The notes: generated by a model not told the origin, from the sequence alone. A stretch of DNA of 64,000 nucleotides from an uncultured Saprospiraceae bacterium (GCA_937929835.1 CALFUU010000040.1:1-64000), one strand, 5' to 3'. Shown: positions 1-8,955, counted from the stretch's first letter. Numbers and translations are program-made.

Positions 1-519
1 CTGAGATCCCTCTAGTGTATTGTACTGACAGCCAATTGCTTGGGCAGTATCCTCGATAACTTTGAGCTGATGTTTTTGAGCAATTGCCATAATTGGAGTC
101 ATATCGGCAGCTTGTCCAAATAAATGAACAGGTATAATACATCTGGTCTTCTCTGTGATGGCCGCCTCAATCTTGGAAGCATCTAGGTTGAAGGTGAGCG
201 GGTCGACATCAACAAACACAGGCTTAAGACCAAGAAGACAGATAACCTCTACTGTTGCTACAAAGGTAAATGGGGTTGTAATCACTTCTGAGCCAGATGG
301 CAAATCCAAAGCCATTAAGGCCAACTGCAGAGCATCTGTACCATTGCCACAAGGAATAACGTGATCTACTTCCAGAAAGGACTCTAGATTCTCTTGAAAC
401 CGCTTTACAAATGGCCCTTTTATAAAAGCAGAACCATCAATAACTTCTTGAATTGCCTGATCAACTTCGGGTTTAATCTTTGCGTATTGACCCTTAAGAT
501 CAACCATTCTAATGTCCAT
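1..519 (-). CDS. DegT/DnrJ/EryC1-type aminotransferase, C-terminus cut off by window edge
   Basis: PLP-dependent sugar aminotransferase of the DegT/DnrJ/EryC1/StrS family, which aminates nucleotide keto-sugars for surface polysaccharides. The visible 173 residues open with MDIRMVDLKGQY, the usual family N-terminus, and contain CGNGTDALQLAL (the phosphate-binding GTxAL segment), PFTFVAT and the IPVHLFGQ strand followed by VIEDTAQAIG, where the Asp binds the PLP ring nitrogen. The Schiff-base lysine lies beyond the edge and cannot be checked. I chose the ATG at 519; an in-frame ATG at 534 would add five residues. It is divergent from the next gene. The substrate cannot be told. Confidence 0.9.
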   Translation of the reverse strand, partial: MDIRMVDLKGQYAKIKPEVDQAIQEVIDGSAFIKGPFVKRFQENLESFLEVDHVIPCGNGTDALQLALMALDLPSGSEVITTPFTFVATVEVICLLGLKPVFVDVDPLTFNLDASKIEAAITEKTRCIIPVHLFGQAADMTPIMAIAQKHQLKVIEDTAQAIGCQYNTLEGSQ

Positions 520-665
520 CTTTAGCTCTTGCATCAGTTGATTTTATGTGTTTACCATAAAAATGATAACCGTGTATAGTTTATTGTCTCATAGTTAAGA
601 AACCAAACATTGGTATCAAAGGACACAAGATGCCAACTATCACACACTCTATTGTCAGGACTGCT

Positions 666-673
666 TACTTTTG
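666..673 (+). promoter_or_regulatory. Bacteroidota -7 promoter element TACTTTTG
   Basis: Matches TAnnTTTG and ends 22 nt before the ATG at 696. It lies downstream of the longer alternative start at 630, so it argues for the shorter reading frame. No clear -33 TTG at 17-23 bp. Confidence 0.5.
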
Positions 674-695
674 TGCATATCTTGAGCCACAAACT

Positions 696-1451
696 ATGAA
701 ATACAGCATATTCTTCCTCCTTACTTTTATCTCCATAAATCTCGATGCCCAAGACTCAGAGACAGATAAACCTAACAACTTTATTGCCTTCGGTGCCCAA
801 TACGGAATTCAGTTGCCTGGCGGAGACTTAGTAGATAGGTTCGGGTATAACTTTGCGACTACCTTTTCCTTAGATTATTATATGCCTAAGTTGAATGGAT
901 TTGTGGGGTTGGAGTCTCAAGTCCAGTTTGGGGATCGTGTCAAAGAAGATGTATTGGCTCCTCTTCGATTATCCAATGGAGCTTTATTGGGGACAGATGG
1001 ATTTACTGGCGATATATTTCTGAGGCGTCGAGGATTCTATTTAGGGGCTTATATCAATAAGACCTTAATCTCTGGAAAGAAAAATCCCGCATCGGGCTTG
1101 ACACTAGGTCTAGGGGTGGGTGTTTTAGAGCATTTTATAAGACTCCAAAATGACTCGGACAACATCGGCCAAATAAGAGCGGACTATGCCAAAGGCTATG
1201 ACAGATTATCAAGAGGGGCTGCGCTCAAGCAATCTCTAACCTATCAACATCTAGGAAAAAACAGGAGTGTTAATTACGCCTTTGGAATCTCTATCTTCCA
1301 GGGATTTACAAATCCTGTTAGAAGTATCGATTTTGATACAGGTCTGATCCCTGAAGATTCTCGATTGGACATACTCTTATCTATTGACGCGAAGTGGTTT
1401 ATCCCTATAATCAAGAGCGGCTCTAGGACCACAGAAGAAGTATTCTACTAA
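696..1451 (+). CDS. Predicted outer-membrane beta-barrel protein, function unknown
   Basis: 251 residues. A signal peptide (MKYSIFFLLTFISINLDAQ, cleavage after Ala-Gln) precedes alternating hydrophobic/glycine-rich strands (FGAQYGIQLPGG, GFYLGAYINKTL, LTLGLGVGVLEHF, NYAFGISIFQGF) typical of a small beta-barrel. The start at 696 rather than 630 is chosen because it begins the signal peptide and follows a -7 element. Only 6 nt separate it from waaA, so the two are probably co-transcribed, which hints at an envelope role. I do not recognise a named family. Confidence 0.75.
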   Translation: MKYSIFFLLTFISINLDAQDSETDKPNNFIAFGAQYGIQLPGGDLVDRFGYNFATTFSLDYYMPKLNGFVGLESQVQFGDRVKEDVLAPLRLSNGALLGTDGFTGDIFLRRRGFYLGAYINKTLISGKKNPASGLTLGLGVGVLEHFIRLQNDSDNIGQIRADYAKGYDRLSRGAALKQSLTYQHLGKNRSVNYAFGISIFQGFTNPVRSIDFDTGLIPEDSRLDILLSIDAKWFIPIIKSGSRTTEEVFY

Positions 1452-1457
1452 TAAAGG

Positions 1458-2657
1458 ATGCTCTATATCTACACACTTGTCATAACGCTATACTATTGGG
1501 TGATACGGATTGCTGCATTGTTTGGTTACGACCAAGCAAGAAGGTGGTATTCTGGGAGGCAATCCGCACCCACACCAGAAATGCCCAATGAATGGAAAGA
1601 CAAAAATCGTATCTGGATACACAGTGCCTCTTACGGTGAGTATGAAATGGCCAAGCCCATCGTCGCTCGGCTCCTAGAAGACCCAAGAAATAGGCTCTAT
1701 CTCAGCTTCTTTTCTCCCTCTGGTTATGAGAATTTGCACTTTGATGATCCACGTATATGCAAGTTATATCTACCGATAGATCTTAAGTCCCAAATGTCAA
1801 AGTGCCTTGAAAAGCTAGCACCCAAGAAGGTTCTATTTATCAAATATGAATTTTGGTTCAATCTTCTCAACCTCTTGAGAACAAAGGGCATCCCTTACTA
1901 CTTCACCAGTATCCATATCAATAGAGACAGCTATATGTTAAAAATACCGGCCCTCAAGAACTTGCTAAGGTCTGCGGCCGGTTTGTATTGTCATAATGCC
2001 ATTTCTATGAAAATTCTTAAAGAAAAAGGCTTTGACAATCTCTCACTCTTTGGTGACACACGCATCAATAAGGCCCTCCAAAATATGGAAAACCATAGGA
2101 CTCATCTGCGGTGGACACAATCCAGCAAAACCATATCCTATGGCAGTCTCTTGCCCTCGGAAATATCTATGATGGTAACTATGGTAGAGGCCTTCCCCGA
2201 GTGCAATCACCTTATCGCCCCTCACGATATCGATTCAGAAAGTATCAGGAGAGTTACCACACAATTGGATACAAAATACAGTCTATTCTCAGAAGTCGGC
2301 AAAGACATAATCCAAAGTAATGTACTGATAGTCAACACCTTAGGAGATCTAAAATATCTATATGCAGATTGCGCAGCAGCCTATGTAGGCGGAGGTTTTA
2401 ATAAAGGCCCTCACAGTATCATCGAGCCACTAGCCTACGGCGTACCGACCGTTATCGGTCCTCATATCGCCCACTACCCTATGGCTAGACAACTGAAAGA
2501 AGAGACCTACCTTGAGGTTATAGATAGGCCTGACCAGCTAGAAGAACGTATCCGAAAAATCTTATCAACGCCGACAAAAACTCCCCAGCAGATTAAGAAA
2601 AAAATTAGCGGAATGGCCATCACTCTCGATCTATTGATACAAGAACTTAGTGCTTGA
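1458..2657 (+). CDS. waaA: 3-deoxy-D-manno-octulosonic acid (Kdo) transferase WaaA
   Basis: Glycosyltransferase family 30 enzyme that adds Kdo from CMP-Kdo to the lipid A precursor at the inner membrane. 399 residues, normal for the family. The N-terminal hydrophobic helix (about residues 1-22) is the membrane anchor; WIHSASYGEYEMAKPIV carries the conserved acidic catalytic segment (HxxSxGE); FIKYEFWFNLL and the C-terminal AYVGGGFNKGPHSIIEPLAYGVPTVIGP match the nucleotide-sugar binding region. It lies between an outer-membrane protein and a heptose-phosphate kinase, which fits LPS core synthesis. Confidence 0.95.
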   Translation: MLYIYTLVITLYYWVIRIAALFGYDQARRWYSGRQSAPTPEMPNEWKDKNRIWIHSASYGEYEMAKPIVARLLEDPRNRLYLSFFSPSGYENLHFDDPRICKLYLPIDLKSQMSKCLEKLAPKKVLFIKYEFWFNLLNLLRTKGIPYYFTSIHINRDSYMLKIPALKNLLRSAAGLYCHNAISMKILKEKGFDNLSLFGDTRINKALQNMENHRTHLRWTQSSKTISYGSLLPSEISMMVTMVEAFPECNHLIAPHDIDSESIRRVTTQLDTKYSLFSEVGKDIIQSNVLIVNTLGDLKYLYADCAAAYVGGGFNKGPHSIIEPLAYGVPTVIGPHIAHYPMARQLKEETYLEVIDRPDQLEERIRKILSTPTKTPQQIKKKISGMAITLDLLIQELSA

Positions 2658-2710
2658 TTACTTCTATATTGGGGCCAATAAATTATTTAGAAAATTAAGG
2701 GTAGAAAAAA
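2650..2710 (+). other. Probable out-of-frame 5' end of the heptose-phosphate kinase gene
   Basis: A GTG at 2650, overlapping the waaA stop by 8 nt, opens a frame reading MLDYFYIGANKLFRKLRVEK. This resembles the N-terminus expected just before the NILVIGDLMLDRY strand of the kinase, which is in another frame. One extra A in the A6 run at 2705-2710 would join the two into a full-length protein. It may be a sequencing indel, a phase-variable tract or slippage. Confidence 0.45.
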
Positions 2711-2729
2711 TATACTTGTCATTGGGGAT

Positions 2730-3635
2730 TTGATGCTGGACAGATATCATATCGGCAACCATACTCGCCAGTCACCAGAAGCCGATGTTCCACTTATAGA
2801 ACAAATTCAGATTGATGATAGACTCGGAGGAGCAGGTAATGTAGCACGCAATCTCCTATCTCTAGGGCTCAACCCTATATTAATAGCCCTAGTAGGCAAG
2901 GATCAAGAAGGTGAGATTCTGCGACAGTTGTGTGCAAGTACCCTGAGCCAGTTCGAGCTTATCACTTCCGCAGATCGACCGACAACACTAAAGAGCCGAA
3001 TTGTCGATAAAGAGTTTAAGCAGTATCTTAGACTGGATCGAGAAATAACAGAGGACATATCTGCAACAATGGTGGAGCAGATTATTGACCTTATCGACTC
3101 TGTCATCGCCAGTCAATCAATAGAAGCGCTGGTCATCCAAGACTACAACAAAGGCTTACTCACATCTGAGCTTATCCATTATATCCAGAGAACAGGCAAA
3201 GAAAAATCGATTCCTATTGTTGTAGATCCTAAAAAAGCACATTTCAAGCGCTTATCTGACTGTACTATTTTTAAGCCCAATCTCAAAGAACTATCTCAAG
3301 CTGCAGGTTATAATATAGTACCAGATGAAGATTCTATAAACCTCGCAATCAAGGAGTTAGGACTAGATAAACCGGACTATATAGTCGTCACTATGGCTGA
3401 ACACGGGATCTATTATCACAACTCAAAGACACAACATAGTGGGATTATTAAAGGGCAGACAATCCAACATCCAGATGTCAGTGGCGCTGGTGATACTGTG
3501 CTGAGCACCTTGGTTATGACACTCCTAGAAGGTTTATCTATAGAAAAAATGGCTGACCTAGCTAATCAAGCTGGAGCCGCCGTATGCACAAAAAAAGGCA
3601 TTGATGTAATTAAAAGAAGCGAGTTAACCTATTGA
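2730..3635 (+). CDS. PfkB-family kinase, D-glycero-beta-D-manno-heptose-7-phosphate kinase (HldE/RfaE1 kinase domain)
   Basis: Ribokinase-fold kinase that phosphorylates heptose-7-phosphate at O1 on the way to ADP-heptose for the LPS core. After MLDRYHIGNHTRQSPEADVP come the substrate-binding GGAGNVARNLLSLG, VDPKKAHF, FKPNLKEL and the DVSGAGDTV motif with the catalytic Asp. The open frame extends upstream of the TTG at 2730 (ATG at 2733) and there encodes NILVIGD, the first Rossmann strand of the family, but it has no ATG, GTG or TTG before a stop at 2688. As called here the protein lacks about 20-25 N-terminal residues; see the frameshift candidate at 2650-2710. There is no adenylyltransferase domain. 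Confidence 0.85.
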   Translation: MMLDRYHIGNHTRQSPEADVPLIEQIQIDDRLGGAGNVARNLLSLGLNPILIALVGKDQEGEILRQLCASTLSQFELITSADRPTTLKSRIVDKEFKQYLRLDREITEDISATMVEQIIDLIDSVIASQSIEALVIQDYNKGLLTSELIHYIQRTGKEKSIPIVVDPKKAHFKRLSDCTIFKPNLKELSQAAGYNIVPDEDSINLAIKELGLDKPDYIVVTMAEHGIYYHNSKTQHSGIIKGQTIQHPDVSGAGDTVLSTLVMTLLEGLSIEKMADLANQAGAAVCTKKGIDVIKRSELTY

Positions 3636-3782
3636 AAAGCAGGGTTTTAATCCGCCATAATTTATCCTGACGGACATAATCAAACCTATACTTTTACTAA
3701 TTTAGCCTCTTAGTACATAAATCGATTAATTAAGACACTCAAACTGTGGTACAACCACTATTATTTAAAAAATTCAAGTCGT

Positions 3783-6386
3783 ATGAAATTTAATTTTACA
3801 CTATTAGGAATGGCACTATTCCTACTTTTTAGTTCTGCGTTAATGTCGCAGACAGCTAACACGCTAGTTGTTTCGGCTCCAGCTGAGATTGCAGGAGCTT
3901 ATGAGATGCTGCCTGTTACAGGATGGGGGGGTAACCTTACCGCTAATTTAGCTGGTCCAGCAACATTCATTGATGATGGAGCAGGTGTAACTACAGATGC
4001 TTGTGATGGTACTATCGCAGATCTAGGTGTATTTTGGGGAATCGCTGACAGAGGTGATTGCCAATTCGGTACTAAAGCATTGGCTATACAATTAGCTGGT
4101 GGTAACGTTGCTGTGATTTGCAACAATGTACCTGGTGAAGGTCCTCCAAATATGGGAGTCGGTGACAACGGTGATGGCGCTCAAGTGACTATACCAGTTA
4201 TCGGATTATCGTTTGAAACTTGCGAAACTCTGAGAGTCGTCGGTCAAGGAACACAAATCGATGTAAACGTAGAATTCAGATGTGGAACTCAAGACTATGG
4301 TCCTGAATATATCTGGGGTACAAATACTGGTGAAGGAGACTTTAATGGTGGCCTAGGCGAATGGACTGTAGTGAGCGATGCACCTAACGGTAATAGCTGG
4401 ATATTTGATGACAACCCTGCTCTAGACGAAGGTGGTTCGAACTGTAATGGTTACGCTTCATTTCCTACAGCAGATTATTTCTTTGATTCAAGAAATGGAG
4501 GTTGCGATATACCAGGATTTGCAGATGGCTCTTTGACTGAGTCTTGTAATGGTTCTTTAATTAGTCCTACTATCACTCTAGATCCAGCTGCAATAGATGA
4601 AAATCTAGTTTGTGAGTTTAACCACTTTTACGAATACTTCAGAGGTGGATTAAATAGTCTAGTTATATCATGGGACGATGGTGCTTCATGGCCTGACACC
4701 TTCAACATTACTGCAGCATTAGACGTACAGGTGCCTAGCTCACCGTTCTACCCTACGCCAGATGCAGGATGTCAAATCTTTACAGCGGACATTTTTGTGG
4801 ACTATTTCCAGAATAAAAGAATTCACATAGACACTTACAATGGCCAATCTAGTATCAAGCTACAGTTTCTACATGTTGGTTACCTGTACGAAACGACAAT
4901 TGATGATGTAGCTCTATTGAACTTGCCTGACTATCATGATATGGAGTTAAGTCAAACGTTCTTTTCTTCTGCTCCAGCGTGGGAAATCCCACAATCACAA
5001 GCACAGGAAGTAGCGTTGCACGCGGATATTATAAATGTTGGTATTTCACCGGTTAGTCCAGTCTTGGAAGCTACTGCTTTTACAGAGGATGGGACACAAG
5101 TATTCCAGACGACTTTTGATGGATATGGATCTCAGCCAGGAGGATGCTTTTTGAATCAGAATCTTTCTTTCCCTGACTTCTTTACGCCTACTGAATTAGG
5201 AGCTAATACAGTGTTTATCAACAATATCACTCCAGGAGATGCAAGAGATACAGATGATGACGATGTAGGATTCTTTGTCAACCTAACAGAAAATACTTGG
5301 TCTACAGTAGAACAACCTACAGGCAGATTTGCCAATGGTGAGTTGAGAGATATGTTTACTGGTTTTGTAGCTGGTCCAACAGAATCCTTTGATGCTAACT
5401 ATGCGATCGCCTATCCTTTCTACGTTCCTAACGGAGAAGGACATTTCTTAAATACAATAAGATTTGGAATTCAAAATAGAGCGACAAATTCAGGAAACAT
5501 CTTCGCTTATGTTTTGAAATGGACTCCAGGTGAATTCTCATTCCCACTTGGTGGTACAGGTGCTGAAGCTGGAGAACCAGCTAACCCAAGCAACTATAAT
5601 ATAGATCCAAGAGATACAGAAGTTGTAGGTGTTGTAGGTTCTGTTTTTGGTTTCAATAGTGCAAGAATTCCGATCAGCCAATCTGTAACAGATGTTGACG
5701 GAAACCCAATTAACTGGGAAGATTTCTCATTTGATGTTGTTAAAGCTGGACCAGATGGTAGTGCTGAGGTAACTCAAGATGCAGATTTCAAGCCACTTGC
5801 ACTTGAAGACGATAGTTACTACGTAGTTGTTATGGCTGTACAACCAGCAACTCAAGTACCAGTTGATTTCATATCAGGTCTTTCTCAAGATTCCAATAGA
5901 GGTACAATTTATCACGGTGCATCAAACTTTGCATATGCAAGTGCAGGTCGTTTGGTTAGACCAAATGCGCACTTCTCACCATTGTTTGATGGATTTACAA
6001 CAGACGATGTATTTAACATTGGATGGAGTGGTACTGCTACTGAATGGGGCCCGAACACGCCTTGGTTAGAAATGGATATCAACCCTACTCCAAAGATTGC
6101 TTCAAGTACTGAAGACATCAGTTCTGAAGTAGCAGCTGGTATTTCTATCTTCCCTAATCCAGTATCTGACAACCTAACTATCAATGTCGATCTACAAGAG
6201 GTTTCCTCTACTGTTAGATTTGACTTGATGAATATCAGTGGAGAATTGGTAAGAACAGATAGTTACTCTGATGTACAGAGAGGTACTTTCAATATGAATG
6301 TTGCTGATCTTATACCAGGTGTTTATACATTAAACGTAAGAAGTGAAGCTGGCTTCACTGCTAAGAAAGTCATTATCCAGAAATAA
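3783..6386 (+). CDS. T9SS-secreted protein with PA domain and type A sorting domain
   Basis: 867 residues, exported by Sec and then the type IX system. A signal peptide (to about residue 22, ending MSQ) is followed by a protease-associated (PA) domain (about 30-165: GVFWGIADRGDCQFGTKALAIQLAGGNVAVICNN). Next is a Cys-rich jelly-roll/MAM-like region (about 185-380), a long beta-rich middle, and a C-terminal Por sorting domain (about 785-867, SIFPNPVSDNLTINV ending KKVIIQK). No protease catalytic motif is visible, so the PA domain probably mediates interaction. It is a single gene with its own terminator. Function is unknown beyond surface or secreted cargo. Confidence 0.85.
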   Translation: MKFNFTLLGMALFLLFSSALMSQTANTLVVSAPAEIAGAYEMLPVTGWGGNLTANLAGPATFIDDGAGVTTDACDGTIADLGVFWGIADRGDCQFGTKALAIQLAGGNVAVICNNVPGEGPPNMGVGDNGDGAQVTIPVIGLSFETCETLRVVGQGTQIDVNVEFRCGTQDYGPEYIWGTNTGEGDFNGGLGEWTVVSDAPNGNSWIFDDNPALDEGGSNCNGYASFPTADYFFDSRNGGCDIPGFADGSLTESCNGSLISPTITLDPAAIDENLVCEFNHFYEYFRGGLNSLVISWDDGASWPDTFNITAALDVQVPSSPFYPTPDAGCQIFTADIFVDYFQNKRIHIDTYNGQSSIKLQFLHVGYLYETTIDDVALLNLPDYHDMELSQTFFSSAPAWEIPQSQAQEVALHADIINVGISPVSPVLEATAFTEDGTQVFQTTFDGYGSQPGGCFLNQNLSFPDFFTPTELGANTVFINNITPGDARDTDDDDVGFFVNLTENTWSTVEQPTGRFANGELRDMFTGFVAGPTESFDANYAIAYPFYVPNGEGHFLNTIRFGIQNRATNSGNIFAYVLKWTPGEFSFPLGGTGAEAGEPANPSNYNIDPRDTEVVGVVGSVFGFNSARIPISQSVTDVDGNPINWEDFSFDVVKAGPDGSAEVTQDADFKPLALEDDSYYVVVMAVQPATQVPVDFISGLSQDSNRGTIYHGASNFAYASAGRLVRPNAHFSPLFDGFTTDDVFNIGWSGTATEWGPNTPWLEMDINPTPKIASSTEDISSEVAAGISIFPNPVSDNLTINVDLQEVSSTVRFDLMNISGELVRTDSYSDVQRGTFNMNVADLIPGVYTLNVRSEAGFTAKKVIIQK

Positions 6387-6409
6387 AGGATACTGAAAAT
6401 ATAAGAAGA

Positions 6410-6445
6410 GAGGCTGTCTATTATTTAGACAGCCTCTTTTTTTTT
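6410..6445 (+). terminator. Rho-independent terminator
   Basis: Ten-base-pair stem, GAGGCTGTCT (6410-6419) with AGACAGCCTC (6427-6436), a 7-nt loop, then nine T. It lies 23 nt after the stop of the PA-domain protein. Confidence 0.9.
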
Positions 6446-6545
6446 GGTTACTACTGACTCAGGGATTAGAGTGGCTCTAGACTCTGTAGAAAATATAGAT
6501 TAATTTTAAAAAGTAATCTTTTACTTATTTCTCATAATTAGAACA

Positions 6546-7748
6546 ATGACAAAGCCAACTATTTTAATTCTATGCTTTATCTCAATGATGTACAACCTCC
6601 ATTCTCAAAATGTCTATGTAGCAGGTAACATCTTTATTGACAAGAACGACAATGGTACTCAAGATGCAGGAGAACAATCTATCGCTGATGAGGGAGTACA
6701 AATAACCCTCGAACTTGTCTCAGAGACAAATGAAATCGTAGCGACTACCCTTTCTGATGCTATTGGATTTTATTACTTTGAAGTAGAACCGGGCAATTAT
6801 TACATTCAGTTTGTGCCTCCTGTTTCTTATCCTATCTCTTCTTCTCTTTCCAATCCTAATGACGACGATCAGAATGGTGACGACAATGGCTTACAAGAGG
6901 ATACTGATGGGGATATGATTAGTGATGGTCTTATCAGCTCAGGTCTTTTTAATCTTAGTCAAGGTGGAGAACCAATAAATGAGGATGGAATGAGCGGGGA
7001 CATAAGAGATGAAGACTTTAATTCTACCCTTGACTTTGGCTTAACTGCCAGATTAGGCATCGGTGGTTCCGTCTTTATAGATCAAAATAACAATGGGCTT
7101 TTTGATCCTGAAGAGGATAATCTTGGAGAAAAAGATGTTCAAGCCCAAGTAGCGCTATATGACACGAGTGACCAACTTTTACAAACAACCTTCACGGACG
7201 ATGAAGGCCAGTATGAGTTTATTATAAAAACTGGAGACTATTATATCGGTCTTATACCACCAGCAGACTTCCCTACCTCTTCATCAATTACAAGCACTAT
7301 AGATGACAATGTCAGTGGTGATGATAATGGAAGTCAAGAAGATACCGACGGTGACGGTATGACAGATGGACGCATCACCTCACCTATTATCAATGTGCAG
7401 ACTGGCGATGAGCCGCTAGGAGAACTTAGTCTTAGCATAAGTGATGAGAACAGCAACAACACGATCGACTTCGGATTATTAGATCCCACTGACTCTACTA
7501 TCGAGACACAATCTACCAGTATTAATATTTACCCCAATCCTATTTCTGATATACTCACCATACACACAGAGCTACTTATCACGAGCCTAGAGATACTTAA
7601 TCAGAAAGGACAGCTTATAAGAAAGATGGATATCCCTTCTTTCAGCAAAAAGTTAGATGTTGATATAACTACTGTGCATAGTGGTCACTATATCGTTTTG
7701 CTGAAAGCGGACAATAAGATTTACACTACCAGATTCATAAAGCTCTAA
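6546..7748 (+). CDS. T9SS-secreted protein with two SdrD B-like repeats
   Basis: 400 residues. The signal peptide ends near HSQ (residue 20). Two homologous repeats of about 145 residues follow (VAGNIFIDKNDNGTQDAGEQ and IGGSVFIDQNNNGLFDPEED), each with the SdrD B-type start and Asp/Asn-rich calcium-binding turns (NGDDNGLQEDTDGD; SGDDNGSQEDTDGDGM). The C-terminus (INIYPNPISDILTIHTEL to TTRFIKL) is a type A sorting domain. Such repeats act as rigid calcium-stabilised stalks in surface proteins. No ligand-binding head is visible. Confidence 0.85.
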   Translation: MTKPTILILCFISMMYNLHSQNVYVAGNIFIDKNDNGTQDAGEQSIADEGVQITLELVSETNEIVATTLSDAIGFYYFEVEPGNYYIQFVPPVSYPISSSLSNPNDDDQNGDDNGLQEDTDGDMISDGLISSGLFNLSQGGEPINEDGMSGDIRDEDFNSTLDFGLTARLGIGGSVFIDQNNNGLFDPEEDNLGEKDVQAQVALYDTSDQLLQTTFTDDEGQYEFIIKTGDYYIGLIPPADFPTSSSITSTIDDNVSGDDNGSQEDTDGDGMTDGRITSPIINVQTGDEPLGELSLSISDENSNNTIDFGLLDPTDSTIETQSTSINIYPNPISDILTIHTELLITSLEILNQKGQLIRKMDIPSFSKKLDVDITTVHSGHYIVLLKADNKIYTTRFIKL

Positions 7749-7814
7749 GTAGCGCTCGCTTGGGCAAAGAGTAATTACTGGTTATCTACAATGAGTACTC
7801 GTCCAATGTAAACT

Positions 7815-7887
7815 ACTTGTCACAATAGGATCTACTATTTATGACTTGTAGTGCCTGTGTCATCTCATACATATACCTTGTAGTGGG
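7815..7887 (+). promoter_or_regulatory. Leader of first small secreted gene: three CTTGT boxes
   Basis: Boxes ACTTGTCACAA (7815-7825), ACTTGTAGTG (7844-7853) and CTTGTAGTGGG (7877-7887). The TTG steps are 29 and 32 bp. The same three boxes recur before the paralogue at 9009 (steps 28 and 32 bp), although the DNA between them has diverged. Candidate operator or promoter array; no factor is known. Confidence 0.4.
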
Positions 7888-7940
7888 GGCAGGTCAGAGT
7901 CCAGCCAAGAATTGCTGTCTTATAAGTACAAACAGCAATT

Positions 7941-8300
7941 ATGAAAAATCTAATAACAATCATCGCAGCACTTACACTAACAGTATCAAGTGCTTTTGCT
8001 ACAACAACTCCAAAGAATTTGATTTCTACAGAATCTGTAAAGGTTGTTTCTATAGGTCAATTAGATTTTTTCACTTCTGCTGAATTCGATGCAACAACAG
8101 AAAACTTGTCATTCACTACAAGCGATGAGATATCAATGATTCAAATATTTAACGCTGCAGGACAGCTAGAATTTCAACTTCCAGTAATGAGCGATAACGT
8201 AAAGATCAATAAGAATCTGTTTGGTCAAGGAGAATATAAGTTGGGTTTTGTTCTAGAAGGCCAATCACAACTTCACACAACTCAAGTCACTATCAAGTAA
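7941..8300 (+). CDS. Small secreted protein resembling a stand-alone sorting-domain fold (paralogue 1)
   Basis: 119 residues. A signal peptide of about 20 residues ends at SAFA. The mature part has a short linker (STESVKVVSIGQLDFFTSAEF) and then a beta-sandwich-like C-terminus (ISMIQIFNAAGQLEFQLPV, YKLGFVLEG, THTTQ-like strand, VTIK) whose spacing resembles a type A Por sorting domain with no cargo attached. The name of the family is unknown to me. The paralogue at 9009 is about 85% identical. A duplicated leader and terminator accompany each copy. Function is unknown; it might occupy or regulate the secretion machinery, but that is speculation. Confidence 0.75.
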   Translation: MKNLITIIAALTLTVSSAFATTTPKNLISTESVKVVSIGQLDFFTSAEFDATTENLSFTTSDEISMIQIFNAAGQLEFQLPVMSDNVKINKNLFGQGEYKLGFVLEGQSQLHTTQVTIK

Positions 8301-8343
8301 AAGATATAGAGTATTTATACGGTAGGAGAATTAGTCACTCTCC

Positions 8344-8383
8344 AAAAGAACAGCTACTGAAATGTCAGTGGCTGTTCTTTTTT
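8344..8383 (+). terminator. Rho-independent terminator, copy 1
   Basis: Arm 8344-8360 pairs with 8365-8381, with one T-G wobble, a 4-nt loop and a T tract. It covaries with copy 2 at 9419-9459. Confidence 0.92.
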
Positions 8384-8800
8384 GTATACCAACCTTGAGT
8401 TTCGCATTTTATCAGGCTGAATTGCGCAATCAAGAATTACAACTACTGGATACTATATCACTACACCCTTTTATTATTATGGATTTCCATTAGATCACAA
8501 ACTTAGCGTAAGCGGTCTATCAATTCTCCTTACAGTTTGCAACTCACTTTCCTAGTGCATTAACAGTGATCTTCGATGTCTTAATGAGTGCACATCACAC
8601 GAGAGCCACCTAATATAAACTTGTACTTGATCTTATCTTGAATCAATTGTTGGTTGGCAATTACAATTCTCTGACTCCTCCTGTAAGATCCAGACAATAA
8701 CTAGAGTCACAGGCCTAGCAACATTGTGGGGAGGACACAATAAAACCTCAGCAGCACTCTACCTAATCAAGCATACTGCCCACTGTTTCTACCGACTCTG
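8384..8800. other. Non-coding spacer between the paralogues
   Basis: About 420 nt with stops in all frames and no protein I can recognise. It is not part of the duplicated unit, because only the roughly 125 nt before each gene is conserved. It may hold a minus-strand RNA ending upstream of the hairpin at 8801-8835, but no promoter for it is clear. Confidence 0.5.
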
Positions 8801-8835
8801 AAAAAATAGTGTGAGAAACAAAATCACCTCACACT
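8801..8835 (-). terminator. Candidate minus-strand terminator in the intergenic spacer
   Basis: Perfect 8-bp inverted repeat AGTGTGAG (8808-8815) and CTCACACT (8828-8835). Read on the minus strand the stem is followed by one A and then six T (8806-8801). It would end a transcript coming from about 8840-9000, where no minus-strand gene is seen. Confidence 0.4.
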
Positions 8836-8883
8836 ACTCTGATCAAAAAAAAAGTCACTTACAACAGAATCAAATTGTAAAGT

Positions 8884-8955
8884 ACTTGTCACAAATTGTA
8901 CCCAATATGCCACTTGTAGTATCTCTGTGCCCCAATAACCACCTCCTGTAGTGGG
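8884..8955 (+). promoter_or_regulatory. Leader of second small secreted gene: three boxes as in copy 1
   Basis: ACTTGTCACAA (8884-8894), ACTTGTAGTA (8912-8921) and CCTGTAGTGGG (8945-8955). The box order and the 32-bp step between the last two match 7815-7887. The 25 nt before the start codon are also almost identical to copy 1. Confidence 0.4.

Noticed and set aside
155..364. 69-residue plus-strand frame within the aminotransferase
   Set aside because: The minus-strand frame encodes a clear DegT-family protein across the same bases; this frame is its shadow.
3746..3758. Small hairpin GTGGT/ACCAC upstream of the PA-domain gene
   Set aside because: Five-bp stem with a 3-nt loop, too weak to call a regulatory structure.
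7911..7939. Inverted repeat ATTGCTG/CAGCAAT just before the first small secreted gene (7-bp stem)
   Set aside because: The matching arm is altered in the second paralogue (ATCCTG) without a compensating change, leaving only a 4-bp stem, so there is no sign of conserved structure.
7841..8083. 80-residue frame overlapping the first small secreted gene (and its twin at 8951-9151)
   Set aside because: Both are shadow frames of the paralogous genes; the similarity between them follows from the real duplication, and the Asn/Tyr/Cys-rich products do not look like proteins.
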